Shown piece after piece: positions 1 through 6,538 of a stretch of 10,355 nucleotides of DNA. Origin of the DNA: Chloroflexota bacterium (GTDB lineage Bacteria; Chloroflexota; Dehalococcoidia; GIF9; UBA5620); NCBI GenBank assembly GCA_026389735.1, contig JAPLHH010000125.1, positions 1-10,355 on the forward strand, given 5' to 3'. Both the position numbers and the translations under genes were made by a program. The notes beneath the pieces are model-generated. The model had not been told where the DNA came from. It saw only the letters and a list, made by a program, of their open reading frames with translations, and did not search any database. Positions within the stretch are counted from its first letter, which is position 1; each line of letters begins with the position of its first letter.

Positions 1-624
1 ATTGGCGATTCCGGTCAATTTGCCAAGTCCTATACCTAATATCGCTGCCACCATAGGTAGGCTATATCCTATAGCAAACATGGCGAGTATTAGGGCGCCC
101 CATCCCCCTTGTCCTTTTAAAATAGACAATCCCAGTACTACGGGTAGCATCATTGGACCACAGCAGGCCATAGTATAGGCTGTGCTGCCACCACCGACAG
201 CAAGGCCGAAAATTGAGGCTCCTAACAGTCCCGTGGGCAGTTTTCGCTTGATAGGGCTGAATGTCGGAAGGCGGAATGGGAGCAGATTCAGCGCTGCAAA
301 CCCGAAGAAAATCGTTATGATGGCGATGAATATCTTGCCGTACAGCCCAAATGTACTCCCTGCCGCCTGTCCGATGTAACCGACAAGCCATCCCGCTGCT
401 GTTAAGGAAAGGACTGCCCCCAGCATAAAAAAGCCAGCTATGACAAAGATATCCCTCTGCTGCTGATCCTTACGGGAGCCAGCATATCCGATGACAGCAG
501 CCATCAGGGGAGCACAGCAGGCAATGGAACCAAATGCGGTGATTATGCCCAGGAGGAATCCGGCTGGCAGGACTAAGATGCTAAATTGCGAGGCATTAAA
601 GACTTGTTGAATCCACTCTTCCAT
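1..624 (-). CDS. CcdA/DsbD-type membrane protein with two ACC motifs (3' end cut by window edge)
   Basis: The frame is open from an ATG at 624 to base 1 (208 codons, no stop), so the C-terminus is missing. The protein is very hydrophobic with about six membrane segments, roughly 13-35, 38-50, 58-82, 97-116, 133-152 and 174-200. Its two halves repeat a signature: ACCAPLM at C36-C37 and ACCGPMM at C154-C155. Canonical CcdA has one Cys-Pro per half; this protein has a Cys pair followed by a small residue and Pro. Known CcdA/DsbD-type proteins carry electrons from cytoplasmic thioredoxin across the membrane. Paired Cys in a membrane helix also recalls MerT-type metal uptake proteins. The ribosome site AAGGGAAG lies 7 bases before the ATG, and the gene starts 11 bases after the preceding stop. 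Membership of the CcdA-like superfamily is likely; redox transfer versus metal(loid) transport is unresolved. Confidence 0.8.
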   Translation of the reverse strand, partial: MEEWIQQVFNASQFSILVLPAGFLLGIITAFGSIACCAPLMAAVIGYAGSRKDQQQRDIFVIAGFFMLGAVLSLTAAGWLVGYIGQAAGSTFGLYGKIFIAIITIFFGFAALNLLPFRLPTFSPIKRKLPTGLLGASIFGLAVGGGSTAYTMACCGPMMLPVVLGLSILKGQGGWGALILAMFAIGYSLPMVAAILGIGLGKLTGIAN

Positions 625-635
625 TGGCACTTCCC

Positions 636-1211
636 TTAAGGGCAACAGCCAGGGGAGCTGCCTGGGGCACAAACGGGTTGGGAGACTACCAGGTATGTCT
701 GCAGAAGCTTTCCTTCCGTGATGTCGCCGGTAAGAATCGCTCCGTTGCCGCTGATGCCAATGGCTAGAACTGCTGGTAACTGAGTAATAGCCAAACGCTC
801 CGTCGTAATTGAGAATTCGGGATCGCCGGCACTCAAGGTTATGGTCTCGACACGTGCGCCTCTGGCCTCGATTTTTGCTGATGCGTCAGACACCCGTTTA
901 GAAAGTGTTTCAGTTGAATTGCTGTCATTTTCTGGCAGAATCACGAAAATGAAATCGTGGTCAGTAAATTTAGCAGTGAGATTTTTTACCCACTTCAAGT
1001 CTCCGACGCCCATTGCGGCAGGAGCACTTTTGCTCGTGTTTGATCCTATTGACGGCACATTGCCGTTGGTCAAGGGCTCACTCGAAGCGGTGCTGCTACG
1101 TGTTGTCAGGGCATAGGTTGCGGCGGCTGCAATCAAAAGTATTCCTAAAGTGAAACCAGCGATCTTCCACCACTGTCTTTTTGGTGTCTTATTAGAAGCT
1201 TTGTGTTTCAT
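636..1211 (-). CDS. Membrane-anchored thioredoxin-fold-like protein with Cys-rich C-terminal tail
   Basis: This 191-residue protein has a basic N-terminus and one membrane helix at about 17-37, so the rest should lie outside the cytoplasm. A Ser/Thr/Pro/Gly-rich linker runs to about residue 70. Residues 72-175 look like a degenerate thioredoxin fold: a strand with FIFVILPEN at about 87-95, then TQLPAVLAIG at 143-152 resembling the cis-Pro loop and following strand. No CxxC is present. All three cysteines are in the last 11 residues (C181, C188, C189; ending GCCP). The start is supported by AAGGAG 8 bases upstream. It lies between arsR and the ACC-motif CcdA-like gene, so it is probably the extracytoplasmic partner of that protein, using the tail to exchange disulfides or bind metal(loid). 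I do not recognise a named family; the fold call is tentative. Confidence 0.65.
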   Translation of the reverse strand: MKHKASNKTPKRQWWKIAGFTLGILLIAAAATYALTTRSSTASSEPLTNGNVPSIGSNTSKSAPAAMGVGDLKWVKNLTAKFTDHDFIFVILPENDSNSTETLSKRVSDASAKIEARGARVETITLSAGDPEFSITTERLAITQLPAVLAIGISGNGAILTGDITEGKLLQTYLVVSQPVCAPGSSPGCCP

Positions 1212-1234
1212 TACCTAGTCTCCTTTTTGCTATT

Positions 1235-1252
1235 ATTCGGCATATTTCGAAC
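1235..1252. promoter_or_regulatory. Second candidate ArsR operator, between arsR and the next gene
   Basis: ATTCGGCATATTTCGAAC matches 15 of 18 bases of the perfect inverted repeat at the arsR start (1593-1610), with the same 6-base spacer. The core TTCG/CGAA arms are intact and the outer base of each arm differs. It lies in the 60-base gap before the membrane-anchored protein, about 24 bases upstream of its ATG. I found no convincing promoter here, so it may be an auxiliary site that blocks readthrough or loops to the first operator. Confidence 0.55.
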
Positions 1253-1271
1253 CTTTTATCTCTACAAGAAG

Positions 1272-1601
1272 TCAAACGTTGACAGGCTGTTTGAAAAACG
1301 TAGCCAGCGAATCTAGTGTCTCGGGGTCAACCCAGCACTCAACAGTCTGTCCACGCCTTTTCATTCTAATCAGGCCTGCCCTGTGGAGTTCCCTAATGTG
1401 GTGAGAGACTGTTGAAGGCGCCAGCCCCAGATTCTTGCCGACTGCCCCTACGCACTCGCGCATATCAGCGTCTGTGTTACAGGTTCCACCAGGCAAACAG
1501 CATGAAGCGAGGCGCGTGAAGATGCTCAAGCGGTGTGGATTCGACAGTGCCTTGAATGCGCCAGCGAGTCGCTCGGAGTCCTCATTTCGAAAATTCGACA
1601 T
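1272..1601 (-). CDS. arsR: ArsR/SmtB-family metal(loid)-responsive repressor with Cys-rich segment
   Basis: This is a 109-residue winged-helix repressor. The first helices read AFKALSNPHRLSIFTRL (15-31), typical of ArsR/SmtB. The recognition helix segment is LAPSTVSHHIRELHRAGL (60-77) and the wing is IRMKRRGQTVECWV. Between helices it carries SCCLPGGTC and MRECVG (C34, C35, C41, C50), plus C89, instead of the classical ELCVCD site. Cys at these positions should sense a soft metal(loid), probably As(III) or Sb(III), but the ligand cannot be read from sequence. It leads the left transcription unit, which encodes a Cys-rich exported protein and an ACC-motif membrane protein. No Shine-Dalgarno is visible; the TATAAT box sits 7 bases from the ATG, so the mRNA may be leaderless. 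A perfect inverted repeat over the start codon suggests autoregulation. Confidence 0.9.
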   Translation of the reverse strand: MSNFRNEDSERLAGAFKALSNPHRLSIFTRLASCCLPGGTCNTDADMRECVGAVGKNLGLAPSTVSHHIRELHRAGLIRMKRRGQTVECWVDPETLDSLATFFKQPVNV

Positions 1602-1611
1602 GTTTCGAATT
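1592..1611. promoter_or_regulatory. Candidate ArsR operator (perfect 7-base inverted repeat)
   Basis: AATTCGA and TCGAATT are perfect 7-base arms separated by 6 bases (CATGTT). The repeat covers the downstream part of the TATAAT box and the arsR start codon, so a bound repressor would block RNA polymerase. A 15/18 copy lies at 1235-1252. The position and the repetition support an operator; binding by this ArsR is inferred. Confidence 0.7.
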
Positions 1612-1638
1612 ATAGTTTAGTCCGTATAGCTTTGTCAA
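1609..1638 (-). promoter_or_regulatory. Sigma-70 promoter of arsR (TTGACA-18-TATAAT)
   Basis: On the minus strand a perfect TTGACA (1638-1633) and a perfect TATAAT (1614-1609) are separated by 18 bases. Initiation about 7 bases downstream falls on or next to the arsR ATG (1601), giving an almost leaderless mRNA. The operator overlaps the -10 box. Confidence 0.75.
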
Positions 1639-1718
1639 GTACTTGTACTCCTCTGGTAGCATCAGAGTTAAAGACACCTAGCCTAATGTTCTACTATTTC
1701 CGCTTCGTGTTGATTCCG

Positions 1719-2402
1719 TTAATTACAACAGTTTATGTTAATGGCCAAACGACCTTCAGCTTCGTTGCCTTTACTGTCCTTTACTGTAACCGTGATAACA
1801 GCATATCCGGGCTCACCCAAAGTTTGCCAGGTGACAAGCTGACCGTCGCCAATAATCTTACCGATAGTGACTGACCATTGGTAAGTCAGGTTATCACCTT
1901 CAGGGTCTGAGGTATCACATCGGATAGAATACGATTTCCACCGTGAAGCCTGTGTTCCGTTGGTGCAGTCTTGACATGTCACACTGTGAATAATTGGGGG
2001 ACGATTAGGTTCATGGGTTACAAGGATAGTTACTGAGCTGGTAGCTTTGCCACCCTTACTATTGCTTACAACAACCGTGATGGTATATTCACCAGTGGTA
2101 TCAGGGGCAGTCCAGACAACGATATCTCCTTTCCCTTGAATTTGTCCTCCCGTGGCCGACCATTCGTAATTTAGCATATAGTCATTCTTTTCAGCGGTAA
2201 CACACCTAATCTGTGAAGTCTCCAGTGGCGCAGTCTGTTTCTGAGCTCTTAGGTAATGAATAACCGGCGCATCATTCTGTGGTTCTTGATGTTGCAGTGG
2301 CGCAGTGGGCATCGTGCAGGCACTATGAACGATCATTAAAGTAGCCAGGCAAGCTAAAAGAATTGCCCATTGTGGGTGGGAACTGAGTCGAGCAAACTTC
2401 AT
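1719..2402 (-). CDS. Lipoprotein with two Ig/PKD-like domains and C-terminal Cys pair
   Basis: I start this at the ATG at 2402, not the one at 2408: GAGGAG lies 8 bases from the former but only 2 from the latter. The resulting 227-residue protein has a basic N-terminus, a hydrophobic core, and a probable lipidated Cys at C29 (VHSAC, an imperfect lipobox). Two repeated beta-rich domains follow, at about 45-128 and 134-225. They align on YEWSATGGQI versus YQWSVTIGKI, VVWTAPDTTGEY versus VTWQTLGEPGY, and VVSNSKG versus TVKDSKG, a pattern typical of PKD/Ig-like folds. Cysteines C67, C143, C146 and C162 may form disulfides; the protein ends NCCN. It is the last gene of the operon, 14 bases after acr3, and the acr3 stop overlaps its ribosome site. 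An anchored surface role or metal(loid) capture by the terminal Cys pair is possible. I know no function for it. Confidence 0.75.
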   Translation of the reverse strand: MKFARLSSHPQWAILLACLATLMIVHSACTMPTAPLQHQEPQNDAPVIHYLRAQKQTAPLETSQIRCVTAEKNDYMLNYEWSATGGQIQGKGDIVVWTAPDTTGEYTITVVVSNSKGGKATSSVTILVTHEPNRPPIIHSVTCQDCTNGTQASRWKSYSIRCDTSDPEGDNLTYQWSVTIGKIIGDGQLVTWQTLGEPGYAVITVTVKDSKGNEAEGRLAININCCN

Positions 2403-2416
2403 TTTCATGGCTCCTC

Positions 2417-3502
2417 TTATTTGGAGTGGGGATTAGTTGGCAATTCCTCAGAACCAAAATATCTTCGCTTGAAATACAAGGCTACATTGACCAAACTTAT
2501 CAATACCGGCACTTCTACCAGTGGGCCAATAACGGCAGCGAAAGCTTGCCCTGAACCGATGCCAAACACTGCTATAGCTACGGCAATAGCCAGTTCAAAA
2601 TTATTGCTGGCAGCAGTGAAGGCAATTGTCGCCGTCTTGGCATAGTCTGCTCCAATTTTCCTCCCCATGTAAAAGGATACCATGAACATTACCACAATAT
2701 ATATGAGGAGTGGGATGGCAATGCGGATAACATCCAGCGGCAGTTGGACAATGATTTCACCCTTCAGCGAGAACATAACAATGATAGTAAATAATAAGGC
2801 CGCCAAGGTTACAGGGCTGATCCTGGGTATGAATACAGTGTCATACCACTGGCGCCCCTTGGCTTTGATGAGAGTGAACCGAGTAATCATGCCACCAAAA
2901 AACGGTATCCCAAGATAAATGAAAACGCTCTGAGCTATCTGCCCAATGGTCACGTTCACTGCTACGCCTTTCATGCCAAACCACACCGGCAAGACCGTTA
3001 TGAAGACGTAAGCGTAAACCGAGAAAAAGACTATCTGGAAAATCGAGTTAAAAGCTACCAGTCCAGCAGCATACTCGGTGTCACCTTTAGCCAATTCATT
3101 CCAGACGATGACCATGGCAATACATCTAGCCAGCCCTATCATGATGAGGCCTACCATGTAATCAGGATAGGCACGCAGGAAAATAATAGCCAGCAGGAAC
3201 ATCAGTACTGGGCCAATTAGCCAGTTCTGTATCAAAGACAGACCAAGTATTTTCCAGTTACGGAAGACGAGTGACAGTTCCTCATATTTAACTTTGGCCA
3301 ACGGCGGGTACATCATAAGGATAAGTCCGATGGCTATAGGTATAGAAGTGGTATCAACTTGGAACAATGAAATAAAACCGGCCACGGCAGGCACGAAATA
3401 ACCAAGTCCTACTCCAAAGCCCATAGCCAGGAATATCCAGAGCGTCAGGAAACGGTCTAATATCGAGAGTTTACCAGTCATAGATTCCGGCTGGTTTGAC
3501 AT
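2417..3502 (-). CDS. acr3: Acr3-family arsenite efflux permease
   Basis: This inner-membrane antiporter exports trihydroxyarsenite (and sometimes antimonite) using the proton gradient. The 361-residue length and about ten membrane helices match the family. Signatures visible are [19 protein letters not shown] near the N-terminus, [13 protein letters not shown] with C127 (equivalent to the conserved membrane Cys of Acr3), [18 protein letters not shown] with E303, and [13 protein letters not shown] with E330. The longer frame begins with GTG at 3511, but AGGAG almost touches that codon and lies 8 bases before the ATG at 3502, so 3502 is the better start. It sits 12 bases after the corrinoid/Fe-S gene and 14 before the Ig-like lipoprotein, inside the arsR2-headed unit. 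This is the most securely recognised gene of the island and fixes its arsenic theme. Confidence 0.95.
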   Translation of the reverse strand: MSNQPESMTGKLSILDRFLTLWIFLAMGFGVGLGYFVPAVAGFISLFQVDTTSIPIAIGLILMMYPPLAKVKYEELSLVFRNWKILGLSLIQNWLIGPVLMFLLAIIFLRAYPDYMVGLIMIGLARCIAMVIVWNELAKGDTEYAAGLVAFNSIFQIVFFSVYAYVFITVLPVWFGMKGVAVNVTIGQIAQSVFIYLGIPFFGGMITRFTLIKAKGRQWYDTVFIPRISPVTLAALLFTIIVMFSLKGEIIVQLPLDVIRIAIPLLIYIVVMFMVSFYMGRKIGADYAKTATIAFTAASNNFELAIAVAIAVFGIGSGQAFAAVIGPLVEVPVLISLVNVALYFKRRYFGSEELPTNPHSK

Positions 3503-3514
3503 AGTTTTCACTCC

Positions 3515-4348
3515 TCACTCTAAAAGTTTAGCCAAAGCCTTGCGGTTTTCGGTGAACTCCGGTTGGTCTAGGTAAGGGCAATCCTCAAGGCAGCACTTGC
3601 CTTTTGCCAGGTCAATAGCGAAGGCGAGGCAAGTTCTTTTGCCGCACTTCTGACAGTCGGTCTTAGGCAAAAGCTTATGCAGCACCAGCCCCATGCCAAT
3701 CTTTGATTTGCCTGGTTTAACAGCTTGCTGTGGCTGATTTAATTTAGCCACAATTTTGTGAAGTATAGCTGGCTCAGGGTATGCTCCCATGTCATAGAGT
3801 GTGTAGTCCATGAATGCCACGGGAGCCTCCTGATAACAGCTTCGAACTGCCTCCTCTATCACTTTTGGATTCAATCCGGGCACATTGGTATCTCTTTCTC
3901 CCGGTCTGCATAGCAGGTTGATGATGCTGACGATTTGCTGGTTAAACCTGTCTATCAGCTCCATGGGGATGTTGTAAAGATATGGAGTGAGGGCTTTTGC
4001 CCCAACAATTCGCTTTGTTTCGTCAACGCCGTTCTGCTTAAGTGCCAGGAGCGTTTCGCCGGGCAAATGTCCGGATGATTCCCTGCCGCAAAGCACAATG
4101 TAGCGGATGTTCGGATTAGCCACGATATTGCAAATCATCTTCTCCAACCCTATGTTCTCAGTTTGCAGCATTCCAGAAAGGGCAGCACCGGAATCTGCCC
4201 CGGACATTACCAGTTCATTCAGGTCGGGCGGTATAGCGAAGTCGAAAGTGTCCAAGATAGTGCAGACCGCCACAGGAGAATAGTCGTTACCTCTGACGTA
4301 ACGACCTTCCTCTGGAGGATAACCATCTGCGGGCCTTGTTTTGAGCAT
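3515..4348 (-). CDS. MtrA-like corrinoid domain fused to CFeSP-type 4Fe-4S domain
   Basis: Residues 15-205 resemble MtrA, the corrinoid-carrying subunit of tetrahydromethanopterin S-methyltransferase. CGRESSGHLPGETLLAL (87-103) holds a His, H94, where MtrA has the His that ligates cobalt. The MtrA membrane tail is replaced by an Fe-S domain (226-277) with C232-x2-C235-x4-C240-x16-C257. This is the spacing of the 4Fe-4S domain of the corrinoid iron-sulfur protein large subunit (AcsC/CdhE), which reductively activates cobalt. C252 and C253 are extra cysteines. At 277 residues with no signal peptide or membrane helix, the protein is probably cytoplasmic. The start is supported by AGGAG 9 bases upstream. 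It lies directly before acr3. Corrinoid-dependent methyl transfer to or from arsenic is attractive but only inferred; no methyltransferase partner is visible here. Confidence 0.8.
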   Translation of the reverse strand: MLKTRPADGYPPEEGRYVRGNDYSPVAVCTILDTFDFAIPPDLNELVMSGADSGAALSGMLQTENIGLEKMICNIVANPNIRYIVLCGRESSGHLPGETLLALKQNGVDETKRIVGAKALTPYLYNIPMELIDRFNQQIVSIINLLCRPGERDTNVPGLNPKVIEEAVRSCYQEAPVAFMDYTLYDMGAYPEPAILHKIVAKLNQPQQAVKPGKSKIGMGLVLHKLLPKTDCQKCGKRTCLAFAIDLAKGKCCLEDCPYLDQPEFTENRKALAKLLE

Positions 4349-4371
4349 AGGCTTGCGCTCCTACTTTCCCC

Positions 4372-4839
4372 TTATTCATCCCCATTGAGGCTTTTCTCGA
4401 TTTTACTTTTCAAGAATTCTTCAAGGTTATCTATGCCACCACCTGTGGGTAACCAGATTTCTGGCACGGCGACGATGTGTTCAGAATCACCTCTTACTAC
4501 GTTGATAAACAGAGAGAACGGGGCAGCATTGTATTTCTTAGCGATAGTAGCATTTTCACTCTTGTCCAAATCGACTATCTGGAAAGTCAGTTTACCGCTG
4601 GACTGTTTATCCTGAAAATAAAGAAACATGGTAGCTTGAATAGTCTCCCCTACCACAGCGATACAATGACAGGGCTTGCCTTGCTGGAAATAGACAATGT
4701 CTACCCTGTCAGGAGGGCCTGCTGATTCCCCTGGTGGATTGGCTGCGGGAGCTGGGCTGCCACAAGAGCACAGTAATCCGACTACTGAGAGAATAAGCAA
4801 AAGAGAATACATTTTATTAGCTTTAATGGAGATGTTCAT
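4372..4839 (-). CDS. ArsF-like thioredoxin-fold lipoprotein, divergent CxC copy
   Basis: The 155-residue protein carries a lipoprotein signal with lipobox LCSC (lipidated C26) and a short Pro/Gly/Ala linker to about residue 43. A thioredoxin-like domain follows, starting DRVDIVYF. It is a paralogue of the lipoprotein two genes upstream: both share DRVD(I/V)VYF, a YFQ(D/K) segment, SGKLTF/NGKMTF, a KKY(N/G)A segment and LFINVV/LFINTV. The active-site loop differs: CPTCLC in the paralogue is PCHC here (C57, C59), so the classical CxxC has become CxC. ArsF-family proteins are annotated as a nitrophenyl (organoarsenical) nitroreductase subunit next to ArsG. This copy flanks the ArsG-like gene on the other side, 25 bases away, and precedes the corrinoid gene by 23. 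The CxC could still be redox active or could bind As(III). Confidence 0.7.
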   Translation of the reverse strand: MNISIKANKMYSLLLILSVVGLLCSCGSPAPAANPPGESAGPPDRVDIVYFQQGKPCHCIAVVGETIQATMFLYFQDKQSSGKLTFQIVDLDKSENATIAKKYNAAPFSLFINVVRGDSEHIVAVPEIWLPTGGGIDNLEEFLKSKIEKSLNGDE

Positions 4840-4864
4840 ATTTTTAGCACCTGGTTAAAGCAGT

Positions 4865-5569
4865 CTAGAATTGTATCCATAGCACCACATAATATATGCC
4901 TACCCCTATAAATATGATAGAGACTATTATACGAATGATTCGTTCAGCACGAGTTATGGCGTTAAGCCAGGTAGCAACACCAGCTACACCCAGGGAAAGA
5001 AGCGTGCCGAATATCAGCACTGGCAAGCCGGTGCCAATGGCGAATACTGCTGGTAGTGCCACACCGCCACTGGACTTGAGGGCTATGGGCATCAGTGCCC
5101 CGAAGAACAGGACTGCGCTATAGGGGCAGAACGCCAGGGCAAAGATAACACCTAACAGGAATCCGCCGACCATGCCCCAGTTGGCTACTTTGCCTCCCAG
5201 TGAAGCAAGTTTGCCGCCTCCGGTGCCGAAAGAGATTCTGTCGATGAAAAGCATAAGCAGTCCTACTACAATAAGAAGCGGCCCCAAGACCTGTTCGCCG
5301 ACGTCTTGAATGACTGCGGAGACCCAGGGAATTTCCATACCAACCGCCATTATGAGAATGCCGAGAACAGAATAGGAAAACATGCGCCCCAGGGTATAGA
5401 GGGAGCCGGTTATCACCGCGTATTTGCGGTCTGTAACGTTGCGAGTGATGTAGGCTACGGCGGCGATGTTGGTAGCCAGAGGGCAGGGGGCAATGGCAGT
5501 TATTAAACCCAAAAGTAGCGCTGTGAGCACCGGTATATTGGAACTCCCCAGAATGCTGCCTAAGTCCAT
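4865..5569 (-). CDS. arsG: CcdA-like membrane protein, probable ArsG family
   Basis: The 234-residue protein has six or seven membrane helices and the two canonical CcdA-type Cys-Pro sites: TAIAPCPLATN (C29) and FALAFCPYSAV (C148), one in each half of the internal repeat. CcdA-type proteins pass electrons from cytoplasmic thioredoxin to extracytoplasmic thiol proteins. The ArsG subgroup, which lies next to ArsF in arsEFG-type clusters, has been described as an efflux permease for trivalent aminoaromatic arsenicals. The start codon overlaps the stop of the ArsF-like gene (TAATG), indicating translational coupling and joint function. A second ArsF-like lipoprotein follows 25 bases later. The neighbourhood favours ArsG over cytochrome c maturation: no ccm or haem genes are nearby. 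Assignment to ArsG rather than generic CcdA rests on context and memory of the family. Confidence 0.75.
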   Translation of the reverse strand: MDLGSILGSSNIPVLTALLLGLITAIAPCPLATNIAAVAYITRNVTDRKYAVITGSLYTLGRMFSYSVLGILIMAVGMEIPWVSAVIQDVGEQVLGPLLIVVGLLMLFIDRISFGTGGGKLASLGGKVANWGMVGGFLLGVIFALAFCPYSAVLFFGALMPIALKSSGGVALPAVFAIGTGLPVLIFGTLLSLGVAGVATWLNAITRAERIIRIIVSIIFIGVGIYYVVLWIQF

Positions 5570-6120
5570 TACTGCTCACCCTTAAGGCTTTGCTCGATAA
5601 TGCTCTTGACTTTTTGGTCAAAGCCTTCTTTATTGCTTCTGCAACCCCAGGACCAAATGTCCTGTATGTCTCTAATGTAGTCAGTGCCGTCCTTCACAGT
5701 GTTGATAAATAGTTGTGAGCCGACAGCACCATACTTTTTGACGATATCAGCATTCTTGTTGTCCCCGATGTTGTATACACCAAAAGTCATCTTGCCGTTA
5801 CTTAACTCTTTCTGGAAATATGTGTTCACGACATAGCGAATACGCTCTTCGAAGCAGAGACAGGTCGGGCAACGTTGGGGACGGTGAAAATAGACCACGT
5901 CTACCCTATCGGGTGAACTGGGAGATTGATTCGGTGGTGGGGTTTTTATGTCAGGCGCACCTGAAGGCTCGTTTGCTGGCGGAGCTGTTTGAGATAGTCC
6001 CGGAGATTCATTTGATGGCGGAGTTGCTGGCGGAGCTGGGTTTGCACAAGCGCACAGCAGTCCAACTGCTAAGATGGCGAATGAAGATAAATATATCTTC
6101 GCCTTAAGCGATATGCTCAT
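5569..6120 (-). CDS. arsF: ArsF-like thioredoxin-fold lipoprotein with CPTCLC motif
   Basis: The 183-residue protein has a signal peptide with lipobox LCAC (lipidated C25). A Pro/Ser-rich linker with irregular PP(S/A)NE(S/P)-type repeats spans about 26-70 and should hold the domain away from the membrane. The thioredoxin-like domain (71-183) starts DRVDVVYFHR. It carries CPTCLC (C84, C87, C89), a CxxC with a third Cys two residues on, and C160 in IWSWGC. The pattern matches proteins annotated as ArsF, a nitroreductase subunit in organoarsenical clusters. It overlaps the ArsG-like gene by one base, so the pair is probably a unit: the membrane protein supplies reducing equivalents or exports the product. 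AGGAGG lies about 12 bases from the ATG, a long spacing that may lower translation. Enzymatic activity itself is inferred. Confidence 0.75.
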   Translation of the reverse strand: MSISLKAKIYLSSFAILAVGLLCACANPAPPATPPSNESPGLSQTAPPANEPSGAPDIKTPPPNQSPSSPDRVDVVYFHRPQRCPTCLCFEERIRYVVNTYFQKELSNGKMTFGVYNIGDNKNADIVKKYGAVGSQLFINTVKDGTDYIRDIQDIWSWGCRSNKEGFDQKVKSIIEQSLKGEQ

Positions 6121-6216
6121 GTTGTTTCATAACCTCCTAGTTAATGTGAGTTTTCCTGTAGTTATCGATGTCACACTATGGCGACGTGAAAGAAATTTGC
6201 AGAATTCACTTTTTTC

Positions 6217-6483
6217 TTAAGGCCCCTTTTTCTGCTCTTCTTTGGCTAAGGCATTTATGATTAGTTGTGTGACCTCTGCTTTTGTAAGCGACTTACCGCT
6301 GCTGACCACCTGCTCATTGATCACCAGCCCGGGGGTCATCATAACATTGTAATCTATAAACTTCTTAATGTCTTTGACCTCTTCCACGGTGGCATCAAGG
6401 GCAAGTTCTTTTACCGCCTCTTTAACAATCTTCTCTAACTGCTGGCACCTGGCGCATCCAGGCCCTAGAATCTTTATGTTCAT
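6217..6483 (-). CDS. Mini-thioredoxin (TM0996/MTH895-like), possible ArsE role
   Basis: This 88-residue cytoplasmic protein covers a complete minimal thioredoxin/glutaredoxin fold. NIKILGPGCARCQQLEK places the redox CxxC at C10 and C13, and MMTPGLVINEQVVSSGK (48-64) is the cis-Pro loop and following strand. The family usually has 75-90 residues, so the gene is full length. The start has an ideal ribosome site, AAAGGAGGT, 5 bases upstream. It lies 55 bases after the permease and 96 before the ArsF-like lipoprotein. As the only soluble cytoplasmic thioredoxin here, it is the natural electron donor to the ArsG/CcdA-like protein. In arsEFG clusters a small partner, ArsE, acts with ArsF; whether this protein corresponds to ArsE I cannot confirm. 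It might also load As(III) onto the permease. Confidence 0.85.
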   Translation of the reverse strand: MNIKILGPGCARCQQLEKIVKEAVKELALDATVEEVKDIKKFIDYNVMMTPGLVINEQVVSSGKSLTKAEVTQLIINALAKEEQKKGP

Positions 6484-6538
6484 CTGTTACCTCCTTTGTA
6501 AGACCGAATTTGCTCTATCTCACATGGCAGCTAAAGCG

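Noticed and set aside
62..391. Minus-strand frame of 109 codons at the left end
   Set aside because: It is another frame of the CcdA-like gene, which is open from 624 to the window edge with a good ribosome site and paired ACC motifs.
1638..1649. AGTAC-TT-GTACT palindrome upstream of the arsR -35 box
   Set aside because: Short arms, no second copy and no regulator to assign it to; it may be chance.
1651..1667. Hairpin CTCTG/CAGAG as terminator of the long operon
   Set aside because: Only five base pairs with a 7-base loop, and no U-tract follows on the minus strand. Not enough to call a terminator.
5118..5621. Minus-strand frame of 167 codons
   Set aside because: It overlaps the ArsG/CcdA-like gene in another frame and encodes a basic, low-hydrophobicity protein without motifs: a shadow of the real gene.
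6104..6130. Nine-codon leader frame (MKQHEHIA) overlapping the start of the ArsF-like gene
   Set aside because: The AGGAGG is only 2 bases from its ATG, too close for use; it is more likely the ribosome site of the main gene at a long spacing.
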